DNA of 53,094 nt from Bacteroidota bacterium. GTDB taxonomy: Bacteria > Bacteroidota > Bacteroidia > Chitinophagales > Chitinophagaceae. The notes below the pieces were generated by a model, which saw only the letters and a program-made list of their open reading frames with translations, searched no databases and was not told where the DNA came from. The DNA is taken from the NCBI GenBank assembly GCA_018268055.1, contig JAFDXF010000067.1, positions 1 through 53,094 of the forward strand, given 5' to 3'. The translations under genes and the position numbers were made by a program. How positions within the stretch are numbered: position 1 is the first letter of the stretch; each line of letters starts with the position of its first letter. Positions 1 to 7,802 of this stretch are shown piece by piece.

Positions 1-71
1 CACCACCAGGGCAAAAAATTAAAGAACTATTTTTAATTGATGATGCAATTGTAAACGATTGTTGCGGGTCA

Positions 72-115
72 TCCCGATTAAATCGGGACGTGTCTACCAA
101 TTCCACCACCAGGGC
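72..115 (-). pseudogene. tRNA-Leu 5'-half fragment (copy 2)
   Basis: Second copy of the half tRNA, 103 bp from the first. It has the same acceptor strand, D-arm and shifted anticodon-like loop, and the same missing T-arm. No divergence between the copies is visible, which suggests a recent duplication or an assembly artefact. Confidence 0.7.
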
Positions 116-174
116 AAAAAATTAAAGAACTATTTTTAATTGATGATGCAATTGTAAACGATTGTTGCGGGTCA

Positions 175-218
175 TCCCGATTAAATCGGGACGTGTCTAC
201 CAATTCCACCACCAGGGC
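175..218 (-). pseudogene. tRNA-Leu 5'-half fragment (copy 1)
   Basis: This is the acceptor 5' strand (GCCCTGG), D-arm with GGTAGACAC and an anticodon-arm-like hairpin. The seven-base loop ATTTAAT places TTA at positions 34-36, which would read a stop codon and is one base out of register from the Leu anticodon TAA. No variable arm, T-arm or 3' acceptor strand follows, so it cannot fold as a tRNA. It is inferred to be a partial duplication product. Confidence 0.7.
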
Positions 219-229
219 AATATAATGAG

Positions 230-255
230 AAAAAAAATCCCGCAAGGAAGCGGGA
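230..255 (-). terminator. Rho-independent terminator after tRNA-Gly
   Basis: On the minus strand, TCCCGC pairs with GCGGGA around a six-base loop (250-255 with 238-243) and is followed by seven T residues (231-237). It starts six bases after the 3' end of tRNA-Gly. Confidence 0.8.
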
Positions 256-260
256 CTTAG

Positions 261-333
<73 letters not shown>

Positions 334-430
334 AAGTATATTGTTTCCGGATAAGTCCGGCTGATATTTAAAGAGCTAAAGGGACGCAAAAATAGGGCAG
401 AAGCCCTATTTAAAAAAATTTATTGAAAAT

Positions 431-649
431 TTATTTATATACTGGAGTATATAAACTACTCTCTTGTACTGTTGGAGTTGGCTTACTGAATCTTTTGGAA
501 TAAAGCATGTAGCTAGCGCCTACAAGAAATGCAACCATACAAGCTAATTGTAAATAGAATATAAATGCAGATGATGATACCCAATTGTGTGTAAAATCAC
601 TGTCTTGAATTTTTTTCAATTCTTGCTGATATTCGTGATGCTGATCCAT
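431..649 (-). CDS. Small single-pass membrane protein, unknown function
   Basis: A 72-residue protein with a charged N-terminus (MDQHHEYQQELKK), one hydrophobic segment at about residues 27-49 and a short polar tail. The ATG at 649 is the natural start. It lies 43 bases after the glycosyltransferase stop on the same strand and may be cotranscribed with it. I do not recognise the family. Its length, clean transmembrane segment and lack of an overlapping alternative gene support a real coding region. Confidence 0.55.
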   Translation of the reverse strand: MDQHHEYQQELKKIQDSDFTHNWVSSSAFIFYLQLACMVAFLVGASYMLYSKRFSKPTPTVQESSLYTPVYK

Positions 650-692
650 AGTAAAAAATTATGTTACAAAAATAGGGTTTCAATAAATAAAA

Positions 693-1724
693 CTATTCTG
701 ATTTATCTACAATTTCAGAAAATTTTGTTCGCTTTTTAATGAAATGTTGCCAAACGATATTTTTATTCAGGTATCCGGATAGCTTTCTTTTTTTGTTAGC
801 AGGGAAAATGCTTTTCCTTTTATCTAATAGCCACCACTTTTTGAAAGCAATTTCTGCGCGACAGATTGCCCAAAAATATCCAACATCACCTGTTAGTAAG
901 CCTTTTAATGCAGTCATAGCATCTAATAAATTGCGTACAATTGTGACTTGTATTTTTATAGGATAAGGCAGATTTTTTGAAATCATTATTCTGTTATTCC
1001 TGAAATTCAAAAAAGTTTTTAATGAATTTCCTTTGGGCAATGTGCCACCGCCTACATGGTAAACTATTGCTTGCGGACAAGAATATATTTTATAGCCTGC
1101 CAGTTGAATTCTCCAACATAAGTCTATTTCTTCTTGATGTGCAAAAAAGTATTCATCAAATCCTTGCATCTCATGAAAAACAGATGAACGAATAAATAAT
1201 GCAGCACCACTTGCCCAAAAAATCGGCTCTATCTGATTGTATTGTTCATTGTCATCTTCGCAAACATCGAATATGCGCCCCTTTGCAAAAGGGTAACCAT
1301 ATTTATCCATCCATCCACCGGCAGCGCCTGCATACTCAAAAGAACTTTTGTTATTGAAGGATAAAATTTTTGGTTGACAAGCGGCTATACTTTTGTCAGA
1401 TTCTAATATTGCCAATTGCGGTTTTAACCAATCAGGTGTAACTTCTACATCTGAATTAAGTAAAACGTAATATTCTGAAGTAACTAGTTTTAATGCTTCA
1501 TTATAGCCTTTGGCAAAGCCATAATTCTTTGCAAGTTTTATAACGCTGATATTTGGGTACGTTGATTCTAAAAAGTGAAGTGAATCGTCCGTTGATCCGT
1601 TATCTGCTACAACGATTTCAAAATTTGAATAGTCGGAGTTGATAACAGAAGGTAAAAACTGTTCCAGATATTTTTTACCATTCCAGTTTAGTATAACAAT
1701 CGAAATTTTGGGAGTAAAGTCCAA
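693..1724 (-). CDS. Glycosyltransferase family 2 (WbbL/rhamnosyltransferase-like)
   Basis: A 343-residue GT-A glycosyltransferase, expected to move a sugar from a nucleotide donor onto a cell-surface polysaccharide or lipid acceptor at the cytoplasmic face of the inner membrane. Visible motifs are the nucleotide-binding start ISIVILNWNG (7-16), VVADNGSTDDS (38-48), the metal-binding NSDVEV (90-95, DxD-like), ASGAALFIR (171-179) and the acceptor/catalytic FAHQEEIDLCWR (194-205), followed by HVGGGT. The C-terminal 100 residues carry amphipathic or membrane-associated stretches typical of this subfamily. The start codon is TTG at 1724: an in-frame stop lies two codons upstream and no nearby ATG exists. 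The donor and acceptor cannot be told. It is divergent from the kinase gene at 1785. Confidence 0.85.
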   Translation of the reverse strand: MDFTPKISIVILNWNGKKYLEQFLPSVINSDYSNFEIVVADNGSTDDSLHFLESTYPNISVIKLAKNYGFAKGYNEALKLVTSEYYVLLNSDVEVTPDWLKPQLAILESDKSIAACQPKILSFNNKSSFEYAGAAGGWMDKYGYPFAKGRIFDVCEDDNEQYNQIEPIFWASGAALFIRSSVFHEMQGFDEYFFAHQEEIDLCWRIQLAGYKIYSCPQAIVYHVGGGTLPKGNSLKTFLNFRNNRIMISKNLPYPIKIQVTIVRNLLDAMTALKGLLTGDVGYFWAICRAEIAFKKWWLLDKRKSIFPANKKRKLSGYLNKNIVWQHFIKKRTKFSEIVDKSE

Positions 1725-1784
1725 TTCTCAAAAATATTTACTCAAAAATACGTTAAGCAGCTATATCATTGCTACATTCGAAAT

Positions 1785-2936
1785 ATGTTTCGTCAGATAT
1801 TTAATTGGAAGACCTTACTCGCTGTGATAGCAGTAGTTATTGTGAGCGGCACCATTTTCTATTCTCAATACCTTGCCCGAAAGATTGCAAGAGAAGAAAA
1901 ACAAAAAGTAGAACAATGGGTAGAGGCAGGGAAATTTCTAATTAATTCTCCGCTTGAAGCAGATACCCGTCTTGCTTCCATGATCATTACTGAAAATACG
2001 TCAATACCGATTATAGAAACGAATGAGAAGGATAGTATTGTTACTTATGTAAACCTTGATTCTGCAAAAGCAACAAATAATAAACCTTATGTTGAAAAAA
2101 AGCTTATACAATTTAAAGCCCAAAATAAACCAGTGGAATGGATGGACCCGAAAGATTCAACCAAAATAAATAGGTACTATTATGGAGATTCTACATTACT
2201 AAAGGAGGTTCAATATTATCCACTTGTACAGTTGGCTATTGTTGCGCTATTTATTATCGTTATTATTTTATCCATTCGCGGCAGTTATCGGTCAGCTCAG
2301 AATCAGGTATGGGCAGGTATGGCAAAAGAAACAGCGCATCAATTAGGTACCCCTATTTCATCATTAGAAGGTTGGGTAGAAATGCTGAAAGAAGGGCAAC
2401 CTGAAAATAAAATTGTTCATGAACTTGAAAAAGATGTTGATAGATTAAGATTAATTTCCGATCGCTTCGGTAAAATTGGAAGTTTACCGCAACTTGAAAC
2501 CACCAACCTTGTAGCGCAAATCAACACTATGATGGAGTATATGCGAAAACGAGCTACAGGTAAGATTTTATTTAATTTAGAATCAAATCAGAAAGAAGGG
2601 ATTAATGCAAAAGTATCTCCTCCTTTATTTGATTGGGTGATTGAAAATTTATTAAAGAATGCTTTAGATGCTATGGAAGGCAAAGGCAAAATCAATGTCA
2701 ATATTCATGAAGATGAAGCAAAAATATATATTGATGTCTCCGATACAGGTAAGGGAATTGCCAGAAAAAATATAGCACAAGTATTTAAGCCGGGCTTTAC
2801 AACCAAAAAAAGAGGATGGGGGCTTGGGCTTAGTTTGTCAAAGCGCATTATAGAACAATATCATAAAGGAGAAATTTTTGTAAAAAACTCTGAAGCTGGA
2901 AAAGGGACAACATTCAGAATTGTTCTGAAAAGGTAA
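1785..2936 (+). CDS. Membrane sensor histidine kinase
   Basis: 383 residues. Transmembrane helix 1 is at about 9-28, followed by an extracytoplasmic segment of about 115 residues and transmembrane helix 2 at about 145-164. The phosphoacceptor motif is KETAHQLGTP (His185), the N box is ENLLKNALDAME (287-298), the G1 box is DTGKG (320-324) and the G2 box is GWGLGLSLSK (344-353). The family autophosphorylates on His and passes phosphate to a response regulator. The KETAHQLGTPISSL form of the H box is typical of Bacteroidota kinases of this type. There is no HAMP or PAS domain that I can see, and no response regulator lies next to it, so the partner and signal are unknown. The ATG at 1785 starts directly before the first transmembrane helix. 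Confidence 0.9.
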   Translation: MFRQIFNWKTLLAVIAVVIVSGTIFYSQYLARKIAREEKQKVEQWVEAGKFLINSPLEADTRLASMIITENTSIPIIETNEKDSIVTYVNLDSAKATNNKPYVEKKLIQFKAQNKPVEWMDPKDSTKINRYYYGDSTLLKEVQYYPLVQLAIVALFIIVIILSIRGSYRSAQNQVWAGMAKETAHQLGTPISSLEGWVEMLKEGQPENKIVHELEKDVDRLRLISDRFGKIGSLPQLETTNLVAQINTMMEYMRKRATGKILFNLESNQKEGINAKVSPPLFDWVIENLLKNALDAMEGKGKINVNIHEDEAKIYIDVSDTGKGIARKNIAQVFKPGFTTKKRGWGLGLSLSKRIIEQYHKGEIFVKNSEAGKGTTFRIVLKR

Positions 2937-2965
2937 ACCGCTTACATTTGCACTCTCAAAGTGTT

Positions 2966-3049
2966 GCCCGGGTGGCGAAATTGGTAGACGCACCACCTTG
3001 AGGTGGTGGCGCCTGAAAGGGTGTGCTGGTTCGAATCCAGTCTCGGGCA
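2966..3049 (+). tRNA. tRNA-Leu (anticodon GAG)
   Basis: A complete 84-nt class II tRNA. The acceptor stem GCCCGGG pairs with CTCGGGC (one G-T pair) with discriminator A. The D-arm contains AAATTGGTAGACGC. The anticodon arm CCACC/TTGAGGT/GGTGG gives GAG, a long variable arm follows, and the T-arm contains GGTTCGAATCC. CCA is not encoded. It lies 29 bases after the kinase stop and is followed by a terminator. Confidence 0.97.
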
Positions 3050-3058
3050 CTCAGATAA

Positions 3059-3088
3059 AATAGCTTCTTTTTTAGGAGCTATTTTTTT
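3059..3088 (+). terminator. Rho-independent terminator after tRNA-Leu
   Basis: AATAGCTTC pairs with GGAGCTATT (one G-T pair) around a short T-rich loop, and a run of T residues ends at 3088. It separates tRNA-Leu from the dodecin gene. Confidence 0.75.
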
Positions 3089-3126
3089 ATAAATTAGCAA
3101 ATTATTCATTTTTAAATTTTAAAATT

Positions 3127-3330
3127 ATGTCAATTGTAAAAGTTATTGAGGTGATCGCTTCTTCAGAAAAGAGTTTTGATGACGCAATTCAAAATGCTGT
3201 TGCAGAAGTTTCTAAAACAATTAAAAATATTGATTCTGTTTATGTAAAAGATTTTAAATGTCATGTAAAGGATCAAAAAATAGCAACGTATGGTGTGATA
3301 TGCAAAGTCTCTTTCCGTGTAGAAAATTAA
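3127..3330 (+). CDS. Dodecin family flavin-binding protein
   Basis: 67 residues, the normal length for dodecin, a small protein that forms hollow dodecamers binding FMN, riboflavin or lumichrome and is thought to store or buffer flavins. Family features visible are the start VKVIEVIASSEKSFDDAIQNA (helix at about 14-33), a central strand and the C-terminal strand pair ending in CKVSFRVEN. Where most dodecins have a Trp that stacks on the isoalloxazine ring (VWVKE-like), this protein has Tyr39 in SVYVKDF. The gene stands alone between two terminators. A flavin role would fit the FAD/FMN-dependent PreA/PreT next door, but that link is inference only. Confidence 0.88.
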   Translation: MSIVKVIEVIASSEKSFDDAIQNAVAEVSKTIKNIDSVYVKDFKCHVKDQKIATYGVICKVSFRVEN

Positions 3331-3348
3331 AATACAAATCTATATTGA

Positions 3349-3390
3349 AAAAAAGTAAAGCTCCTCAATAACAGGAGCTTTACTTTTTTA
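3349..3390. terminator. Bidirectional terminator between dodecin and preA
   Basis: A strong hairpin: GTAAAGCTCCT (3355-3365) pairs with AGGAGCTTTAC (3373-3383). It has A residues on the left and T residues on the right, so it can end both the dodecin transcript and the convergent pyrimidine operon. Confidence 0.85.
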
Positions 3391-3407
3391 ATGTAATGAA
3401 ATAGATG

Positions 3408-4676
3408 TTAGTGATCATTGAGCGGCAAGCCTCTCTTTTGCCACTCAATCCAGTTGATAGGTTCGGGTGCTACACGATGTTCTTCCATAGTAATGCAATG
3501 ATCTACCGGGCACACCAACATGCAAAGATTACAGCCCACACAATTGTCGTCAATGATTGTATAAGTGTTATATGGATTTCCCGGAGTTAATTTAATAGCC
3601 TGGTGTGATGTGTCCTCGCAAGCAATATGGCAAAGGCCACAGTGAATACATTTGTCTTGATTTATTCGGGCTATATGATGATAGTTGATATCCAAGTCTT
3701 CCCAATGAGTTACTTTGTTTACTGATTTCCCAATGAAGTCATCTAATTTTTTAAATCCTTTTTCATCCATCCAATTATTCAGGCCTTCGCACATGTCTTC
3801 TACAATTCTAAAACCGAATTTCATTGCAGCAGTACATACCTGAACATTGCTTGCACCTAATAACATAAATTCAACGGCATCTTTCCAATCGCTAACACCA
3901 CCAATACCGCTAATCGGAACTTTAGAAGTAAGCTCATCTTGTGCAATAGTCGTCAACATCTTTAAAGCAATAGGCTTTACCGCAGGCCCGCAGTAACCTC
4001 CAAAAACAGATTTGCCCGCTACATAAGGATTAGGGACATAAGTATCTAAGTCCACTCCGGTTACAGATTGTATGGTATTGATTAATGAAAGACCATTTGT
4101 TCCGGCTTTGACTACAGCACGACCGGTGGGTACAACGGAATGTACATTCGGTGTAAGTTTAGTGATTACAGGGATTGTTGCTTTCTCCATTACCCATTCT
4201 ACTACCATGCAAGCAATTTCGGGATCTTGCCCTACGGCAGCGCCCATTCCTCTTTCAGTCATACCGTGCGGACAACCAAAGTTTAGTTCAAAACCATGTG
4301 CGCCGGTATCCTCCACTTTTTTTATTAACTCATGCCATGCTTTACGATTGTTGTCTGCCATCAATGATACAACCATTGCTCTATCAGGAAAAAGTTTGAC
4401 ACATTCTTTAATTTCTTTTAGGTTGATATCAAGCGGACGATCAGAAATGAGTTCAATATTATTAAAGCCCATAACTTTTTTCCCGTAATAGTCCACAGAG
4501 GAATAGCGAGAAGAAACATTCTTAACCTGAGAGCCAAGTGTTTTCCAAACCACACCGCCCCAGCCTGCTTCAAAAGCACGAAGCACATTATATTTTTTAT
4601 CGGTAGGAGGTGCACTCGCTAACCAGAAAGGGTTAGGAGATTTTATTCCTAAAAAGTTTGAGCTGATGTTTGCCAT
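3408..4676 (-). CDS. preA: NAD-dependent dihydropyrimidine dehydrogenase subunit PreA
   Basis: 422 residues from the ATG at 4676 (MANISSNF). A GTG 18 bases further upstream is less likely. The N-terminal ~300 residues form a dihydroorotate-dehydrogenase-like FMN barrel (LASAPPTDKKYNVLRAFEAG, FELNFGCPHG, GIGGVSDW). The C-terminus has two 4Fe-4S motifs, CIHCGLCHIAC and CVGCNLCMLVC. PreA reduces uracil and thymine to their 5,6-dihydro forms, with electrons passed from PreT through the iron-sulfur clusters. The active-site segment NFGCPHGMTERGMG carries the catalytic Cys region. It is the last gene of the minus-strand pyrimidine cluster; between it and preT sits a broken GxxExxY gene. Cytoplasmic heteromer with PreT. 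Confidence 0.95.
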   Translation of the reverse strand: MANISSNFLGIKSPNPFWLASAPPTDKKYNVLRAFEAGWGGVVWKTLGSQVKNVSSRYSSVDYYGKKVMGFNNIELISDRPLDINLKEIKECVKLFPDRAMVVSLMADNNRKAWHELIKKVEDTGAHGFELNFGCPHGMTERGMGAAVGQDPEIACMVVEWVMEKATIPVITKLTPNVHSVVPTGRAVVKAGTNGLSLINTIQSVTGVDLDTYVPNPYVAGKSVFGGYCGPAVKPIALKMLTTIAQDELTSKVPISGIGGVSDWKDAVEFMLLGASNVQVCTAAMKFGFRIVEDMCEGLNNWMDEKGFKKLDDFIGKSVNKVTHWEDLDINYHHIARINQDKCIHCGLCHIACEDTSHQAIKLTPGNPYNTYTIIDDNCVGCNLCMLVCPVDHCITMEEHRVAPEPINWIEWQKRGLPLNDH

Positions 4677-4723
4677 ATATTTAAATTTTGCCACTAATGC
4701 ACGAATTGCATTAATAGTTATTG

Positions 4724-5097
4724 TTAATAGATGATTCTCTTTTGTTCAAGCTTGCCTTTTGTAAAATTTACTAATAAAGCAAGTCTGTTTTTTGAAACTC
4801 TTAAATAATTTATTGCTTGTGATTCATGCTCTTCTATTAGGCTCTTACACATTTTATTTCTAATATAATTTTATCAAATACTACAAAATCTGCATAAAAT
4901 TTATGTTGTAAGATTTCGCCCTTATACTCTACCAAATATTCTTTTTCTCTTTCATAAGGGATGCCATGCAAATTAAATTCATGTTGCAATGCGTCTTTAT
5001 ATACAATTTCAGAAAATCCATGTCCGAGATGATTATGTACTTCCATACACAATCCAAAAATTGTATAAGACTCTTCTTTGTAAATAATTTCACTCAT
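4724..5097 (-). pseudogene. GxxExxY protein gene, frameshifted
   Basis: The N-terminal part (ATG 5097) reads MSEIIYKEESYTIFG, LGHGFSEIVYKDAL (the G-x-x-E-x-x-Y signature), YADFVVFDKIILEIK and then hits a stop at 4837. In another frame, from about 4850 to the stop at 4724, the sequence continues CKSLIEEHESQAINYLRV and LVNFTKGKLEQKRIIY. That is the expected C-terminal half of the family, so one base appears to be missing just after LEIK. The whole would be about 124 residues, the family's usual length. GxxExxY proteins resemble PD-(D/E)XK nucleases (D and ExK in FADFVV...LEIK); their role is not established. Imperfect 20-base direct repeats flank it (4691-4710 and 5113-5132). Confidence 0.85.
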
Positions 5098-5151
5098 TGT
5101 ATCCCTTTTAAGCACTAATGTACGAATGGCACTTGTAAAATATTATTTGCG

Positions 5152-6504
5152 TTATTCGTGTATTCGTGACAATACGTATTTCATAATAGCACTTGCTGCA
5201 TCTTTCCCTGCCTGTACAGCATTCACCACTTCTTTCCCTCCATTCACTGCATCGCCGCCGGCGAATATTCCTTTAATGTTTGTTGCACAATTTTCATCAA
5301 TAGAAATTCTGCCTTTCACATTCTTTATGTTTAAACTATTTAATAATTCCTCAAAAGGCTTTTGTCCGGTTGCTTTAATAACCATGTCAACATCCAATGT
5401 GAAAATTTCACCTGTATCTACCGGGCTTCTGCGTCCACTTGCATCGGGATCTCCCAATTTCATTTTACTACAAATAATACTTTTTACTTTTCCATTTTCG
5501 CCAATGATTTCTTTTGGTGCTGCAAGCCATATTATAGAACACCCATCTTGTTTTGCAATACTTAATTCGTATTCAGTACAAGGCATTTCATCTTCTGTTC
5601 TGCGATAAAGCATGGTTACTTCTTTTGCGCCAAGCCTTTTGGATTGAGTAGCCGCATCAATCGCCGTCATGCCCATTCCAATTACGGCTACACTATCACC
5701 AACGGCTGTTTTATTGAAATCTTGTGTTCGCAATTCATGAATGAAACGAATAGCATCTACTACGCCATTCAATTCTTCGCCCGGAATGTTTATCTTACTC
5801 GTTTCACCAACACCAATGGCCAGATATACCGCATCAAAATTTTTCTGTAATTCATCTAATGATAAATTTTTGCCCAACTCTTGCTTGTATTGAATATCAA
5901 TACCACCTAAAGATGTAATAAATGCCAATTCGTCTTCGCAGAACTCAGGAGAAACTTTGTAAGCAGCAATGCCATAAGTCATCAAGCCGCCACCTTTCTC
6001 TTCTTTTTCAAAAATAGTAACATCAATTCCTTCTCTTGATAGAACATGAGCACAACTTAATCCTGCAGGGCCTGCTCCAACTACTGCAACTTTTTTTCCG
6101 GTTGATTTTTTTCTTTCAAAAAGTTGCCAATTATTTTCAATTGCCATTTCAGAAGAGTAGCGTTGCAATCTTGCTATCTGAATGGGTTCTTCTTCCAATA
6201 AATTATACACGCAGTTACCTTCGCAAAGTTTTTCTACAGGGCAAACCCTTGCACATCCTGCACCAAAAATATTTGAGATAAGAATGGTATGGGCTGAGCC
6301 TTTTACATTATCTGTTGTTATTTGTTTGATGAACTTCGGAATATCAATACTGGTTGGGCAACCTTTGATACAAGGTGCATCATAACAAAACAAACAACGG
6401 TTTGCCTCAACAATAGCTGCTGTTTTATTTTCAAATGCAGGCTTTTCATCACTGAAGTTCTCTGCATATTGCTCTTGTGAGAGTCGGTTATTTAAAATTG
6501 CCAT
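5152..6504 (-). CDS. preT: Dihydropyrimidine dehydrogenase subunit PreT (NAD(P)H:FAD oxidoreductase)
   Basis: 450 residues, GltD-like. The N-terminal iron-sulfur domain has Cys37, 40, 45 and 49 (CLFCYDAPCIKGC) and Cys84, 88, 94 and 98 (CARVCPVEKLCEGNC). An FAD-binding Rossmann motif GAGPAG is at 143-148, an NAD(P) motif GMGMTA lies near 270, and the C-terminal FAD motif IFAGGDAVNGG lies near 415. It takes electrons from NAD(P)H and delivers them to PreA. Start ATG 6504; it lies 35 bases after the ureidopropionase gene. Related GltD-type subunits act with other partners, but the preA/hydA context settles the role. Confidence 0.93.
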   Translation of the reverse strand: MAILNNRLSQEQYAENFSDEKPAFENKTAAIVEANRCLFCYDAPCIKGCPTSIDIPKFIKQITTDNVKGSAHTILISNIFGAGCARVCPVEKLCEGNCVYNLLEEEPIQIARLQRYSSEMAIENNWQLFERKKSTGKKVAVVGAGPAGLSCAHVLSREGIDVTIFEKEEKGGGLMTYGIAAYKVSPEFCEDELAFITSLGGIDIQYKQELGKNLSLDELQKNFDAVYLAIGVGETSKINIPGEELNGVVDAIRFIHELRTQDFNKTAVGDSVAVIGMGMTAIDAATQSKRLGAKEVTMLYRRTEDEMPCTEYELSIAKQDGCSIIWLAAPKEIIGENGKVKSIICSKMKLGDPDASGRRSPVDTGEIFTLDVDMVIKATGQKPFEELLNSLNIKNVKGRISIDENCATNIKGIFAGGDAVNGGKEVVNAVQAGKDAASAIMKYVLSRIHE

Positions 6505-6539
6505 TGAACGATTGTTTTGAATTTTAAATTTTGATTCAT

Positions 6540-7406
6540 TTAGAGTTCAACTAACTTACCATAAGTTTCCGGCCTTCTGTCTCTGAAAAATTGCCAGGTA
6601 GCTCTTACTTCTTCAATCATATCCAAATCAAATTCGGCAATTAAAAGTTCATCATTGTCTTCGCTGGCTTGCGCAAATATTTGCCCTCTCGGATCAACGA
6701 AATAAGATGTGCCATAAAACTTTCCAAGATTCCATGGTTTTTCTGTACCCACCCGATTGATGCAACCCATAAAATATCCATTAGCTGCTGCGTGTGCAGG
6801 TTGTTCCAATTTCCATAAATATTGAGAAAGTCCTGCAACGGTTGCAGATGGATTGTAAACAATTTCTGCTCCGTTCAACCCAAGTATCCTTGCGCCATCA
6901 GGGAAATGCCGATCGTAGCAGATGTACACACCCACTTTTGCATATTTTGTTTGAAACACAGGATAGCCAAGATTGCCGGGCTTAAAGTAAAATTTTTCCC
7001 AAAAACCGCTTGTGTGTGGGATATGATTTTTTCTGTATTTACCTAAATAGGTTCCATCAGCATCAATAACTGCAGCAGTATTGTATAATACGCCTGCTTG
7101 TTCTTTTTCATAAACAGGAACAATGATTACCATACTGTATTTCTTTGCATACTCTTGCATTCGCTCTATAGTAGGGCCGGGAACTGTTTCTGCACTTTCA
7201 TACCATGCTTTATCTTGCCCCGGGCAGAAATAAGGCGTATTAAAAATTTCCTGGAAGCAAAGAATTTGCACACCTTTCTTTCCTGCTTCTTCAATGTAAG
7301 GAATATGTTTTTGAACCATTGCTTCTTTTATTTCTTCAATAGTTCCTTCGCCTTCTGTTTTGGGAAGGGAGAGTTGGATGAGACCGGATTTGATTTTACG
7401 AGGCAT
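6540..7406 (-). CDS. Beta-ureidopropionase / N-carbamoyl-beta-alanine amidohydrolase (nitrilase superfamily)
   Basis: 288 residues of the C-N hydrolase fold. The catalytic triad is visible as Glu53 (CFQEIF), Lys126 (KYRKNHIPH) and Cys163 (YICYDRHFPDGAR). The motif YNPSATVAGLSQYLWKLEQP follows the nucleophile, as in bacterial N-carbamoyl-beta-alanine and N-carbamoylputrescine amidases. In this setting the likely reaction is N-carbamoyl-beta-alanine to beta-alanine, CO2 and ammonia, the third step of reductive pyrimidine breakdown. Sequence alone would not exclude a carbamoylputrescine amidase; its position between preT and hydA does so convincingly. Cytoplasmic. Confidence 0.9.
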   Translation of the reverse strand: MPRKIKSGLIQLSLPKTEGEGTIEEIKEAMVQKHIPYIEEAGKKGVQILCFQEIFNTPYFCPGQDKAWYESAETVPGPTIERMQEYAKKYSMVIIVPVYEKEQAGVLYNTAAVIDADGTYLGKYRKNHIPHTSGFWEKFYFKPGNLGYPVFQTKYAKVGVYICYDRHFPDGARILGLNGAEIVYNPSATVAGLSQYLWKLEQPAHAAANGYFMGCINRVGTEKPWNLGKFYGTSYFVDPRGQIFAQASEDNDELLIAEFDLDMIEEVRATWQFFRDRRPETYGKLVEL

Positions 7407-7410
7407 GATG

Positions 7411-7442
7411 ATTAAATTATAAGTTATGAATTATGAATTATG
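7411..7442. repeat. Left flanking repeat of four-helix-bundle gene (copy 1)
   Basis: AATTATGAATTATG-type sequence. Its reverse complement contains CATAATTCATAATTC, also present at the right side of the gene at 7801-7830. The two blocks therefore bracket the gene as an inverted pair. Confidence 0.6.
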
Positions 7443-7802
7443 TAAGTGTCTTTTTTTTGTTGTTAAGATGATACTATTTAAAATTTTGATTATTTCATTT
7501 CAAGAATTATTAAGGGGATTAAATTCGTCAATTAAAATGTAATTACTGTCTTTTAAAAGATTGAGCCAATATAAAGTTTCACGAGCCTCCTTTACAGCGA
7601 TACTTAACTTATGAATGAAATCTTTTTTTGAATGACTGCCAACAGCTTCATGCACATTTGCACCGATTGAAGTACCACTTCTTAAAATTTGTTTTGATAA
7701 AACATATTCTTTTCTTTCCATTAACATTTTGTACAATTGAATAATTGCTAAAGCAAAAGAATACGATTTTTTTACAATAATATTTTCTTTTCCGTCATTC
7801 AT
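7431..7802 (-). pseudogene. Four-helix-bundle protein (23S rRNA IVS-protein family), in-frame TGA
   Basis: From ATG 7802 the frame gives a 100-residue product (IIVKKSYSFALAIIQLYK, SGTSIGANVHEAVGSHSKKDF, ETLYWLNLLKDS) ending at a TGA at 7500-7502. Past that stop, in the same frame, it continues NEIIKILNSIILTTKK to a TAA at 7431. This matches the tail of the paralogue at 10707-11072 (CIEIKKILNSIILTTKQ), so a Cys codon has become TGA. The family (S23/IVS) is known from intervening sequences in 23S rRNA and as free genes; its function is unknown. It sits alone in the 415-base gap between the amidohydrolase and hydA, bracketed by inverted AT-rich repeats. The short product may still fold. Confidence 0.85.

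Larger units (their letters stand above)
1..220 (-). repeat. 103-bp tandem repeat carrying tRNA-Leu 5' halves
   Basis: Two complete 103-bp units (1-103 and 104-206) appear identical by eye, and a 14-base start of a third follows (207-220). Read on the minus strand, each unit begins with GCCCTGGTGGTGGAATTGG, the 5' acceptor strand and D-arm of a tRNA-Leu. An anticodon-like hairpin TCCCG/ATTTAAT/CGGGA comes next, then about 59 bases of AT-rich sequence ending in a weak AATTAAA/TTTAATT hairpin and a T-run. No T-arm or 3' acceptor strand follows, so these are half tRNAs. At 1-12 the first 12 bases of another copy run off the left edge; the parent tRNA-Leu gene could lie there. Confidence 0.85.

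Noticed and set aside
72..218. Functional ochre-suppressor tRNA
   Set aside because: The TTA in the anticodon-like loop would read UAA, but the T-arm and 3' acceptor strand are missing, so the molecule cannot be a tRNA.
4072..4488. 138-codon open frame on the plus strand inside preA
   Set aside because: It lies wholly antisense to a well-supported enzyme gene, with no recognisable domain.
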